Positions 63,470-64,000 of a stretch of DNA of 64,000 nt are shown in pieces. The stretch comes from Pycnococcus provasolii. Its lineage: Eukaryota > Chlorophyta > Pseudoscourfieldiophyceae > Pseudoscourfieldiales > Pycnococcaceae. The notes beneath the pieces are model-generated. The model worked only from the letters and a program-made list of their open reading frames with translations, did not search any database and was not told where the DNA came from. The position numbers and the translations under genes are program-made. The stretch spans positions 310,001 through 374,000 of the forward strand of contig OW568891.1 in the NCBI GenBank assembly GCA_938743325.2, in the 5' to 3' direction. Numbering within the stretch: position 1 is the stretch's first letter; every line of letters begins with the position of its first letter.

Positions 63470-63926
63470 TTAAACGCGGCGGATGATGATGGCCCAGTCA
63501 GGGAACTTCTCGTTCCAAAAGCGCACGCCGTACTGCTCGAGCGTGCGCTGCGGATCCTCGAAGTCCTTGCCCGCGTAGTTGAGGCGCATGATGCCTGGCA
63601 TGAGGCCTGACGCCTTTTTAATCACGACGCGAAGGTCGTCGATGCGCATCTTTGGTGACACCTCCACCCAGAACGGCCCGCCGCTGTGCTTGCCCGTCTT
63701 CGGGTCGACCGTGGTTCCGTACTCGTCATTCGTGTGCAGTAGCGAGCGCACAAGAAGCTTGATGGTCGGGTCGTCCTTGTACTTATCTGACTGCTTGACG
63801 AACCCGTGGGGTACACCCGTCTCGAATGCGATTTTGCGGTCGATGTCAGCCTGTTCCGGCGTGGGATCGTACATGGGCTTCCAGTCCGAAAGTACACCGC
63901 CGTCCGCCTGTATGATGGGAACGTAC
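63470..63926 (-). CDS. Ubiquitin-fold protein, 3' exon of a gene leaving the window
   Basis: The exon runs from an acceptor at 63926 (TTTAG/G, preceded by a long T tract) to the stop at 63470 and codes about 152 residues. The family-like frame continues upstream of the first ATG (YVPIIQADGGVLSDWKPMYD), so the ATG at 63874 is internal and the start lies beyond the window. The N-terminal part of the exon includes DRKIAFETGVPHGFVKQSDKYKDD and a conserved-looking FWVEVSPKMRIDDLRVVIKK; the C-terminal 80 residues fit a ubiquitin-like beta-grasp (LRVVIKKASGLMPGIMRLNYAGKDFED, RTLEQYGV) with the ending WAIIIRRV. Function is unknown. Only one exon can be seen. Confidence 0.72.
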
Positions 63927-64000
63927 CTAAATGTGTACGGTGGGGAAAAAAAAAAGAGTCAGTCGGAAGTATGCACGAAAACAACCAAAAACAAAAAACG
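63927..64000 (-). other. Intron end (partial) of the ubiquitin-fold gene
   Basis: A pyrimidine-rich stretch (T tract at about 63946-63956 on the minus strand) runs to the acceptor AG at 63927-63928. The donor is outside the window. Confidence 0.6.

Noticed and set aside
1-64000. tRNA or rRNA genes
   Set aside because: I looked for B-box-like GGTTCGANTCC and for rRNA-like blocks by eye and found no credible case; a covariance-model scan would be decisive.

Overview
This is a nuclear chromosome segment from a compact, gene-dense green alga. The evidence is a CP29-type antenna gene, a six-copy light-harvesting (LHC) gene cluster, a nuclear chloroplast ribosomal protein S17, a nuclear CysW-type chloroplast sulfate permease, three plastid fibrillins, a thylakoid-lumen PsbP-like protein and a starch-binding amylase. 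Genes are mostly single-exon and closely packed on alternating strands. I found three loci with short GT-AG introns, two of them reconstructed from split frames. This fits a prasinophyte-like picoalga, but I cannot name the species. No rRNA, tRNA, CRISPR array, transposase or virus-derived element was recognised.

Layout. 1-9.2 kb: J-domain/ferredoxin fusion, RCC1-like seven-repeat propeller, small plastid-type membrane protein, S28 serine carboxypeptidase, Sec14-like lipid transfer protein, then a repeat-rich gap. 9.2-16.6 kb: one intronless gene for a 2,467-residue protein with about thirty Sfi1-type centrin-binding repeats and a long coiled coil. 16.9-33.7 kb: PsbP-like, cupin, CBM20-GH13 glucanase, AAAP transporter, glycyl-tRNA synthetase, prohibitin 2, UMP1-type proteasome chaperone, fibrillin, UVRAG/Vps38-like protein, an unknown, and a secreted ShKT-cyclophilin fusion. 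34.7-50 kb: two-exon Pro-rich surface protein, GAF protein, unknown membrane protein, fibrillin, lysophospholipid acyltransferase with EF-hand, cyclophilin, SDR dehydrogenase, fibrillin, WD40 protein, RPS17, small two-exon unknown. 50.1-56.5 kb: six LHC genes in a near-perfect giant palindrome. 57.3-64 kb: CP29 (Lhcb4), unknown membrane protein, SULP2/CysW, an unknown, and the 3' part of a ubiquitin-fold gene running off the end.

The photosynthesis and plastid genes (antenna, lumen protein, fibrillins, sulfate import, plastid ribosome, starch degradation) are interspersed with cytosolic housekeeping genes. The only clear functional cluster is the LHC palindrome next to CP29.

Most notable signals: (1) the LHC palindrome, with six identical predicted proteins and mirror-paired silent variants; (2) a directional nine-base promoter motif, TT(A/C)GGGGTT on the sense strand, occurring 18 times and only in intergenic DNA; (3) recurring TTAGGG tracts between genes; (4) long perfect palindromes in promoters; (5) two genes whose real structure, including a signal peptide, appears only after splicing.
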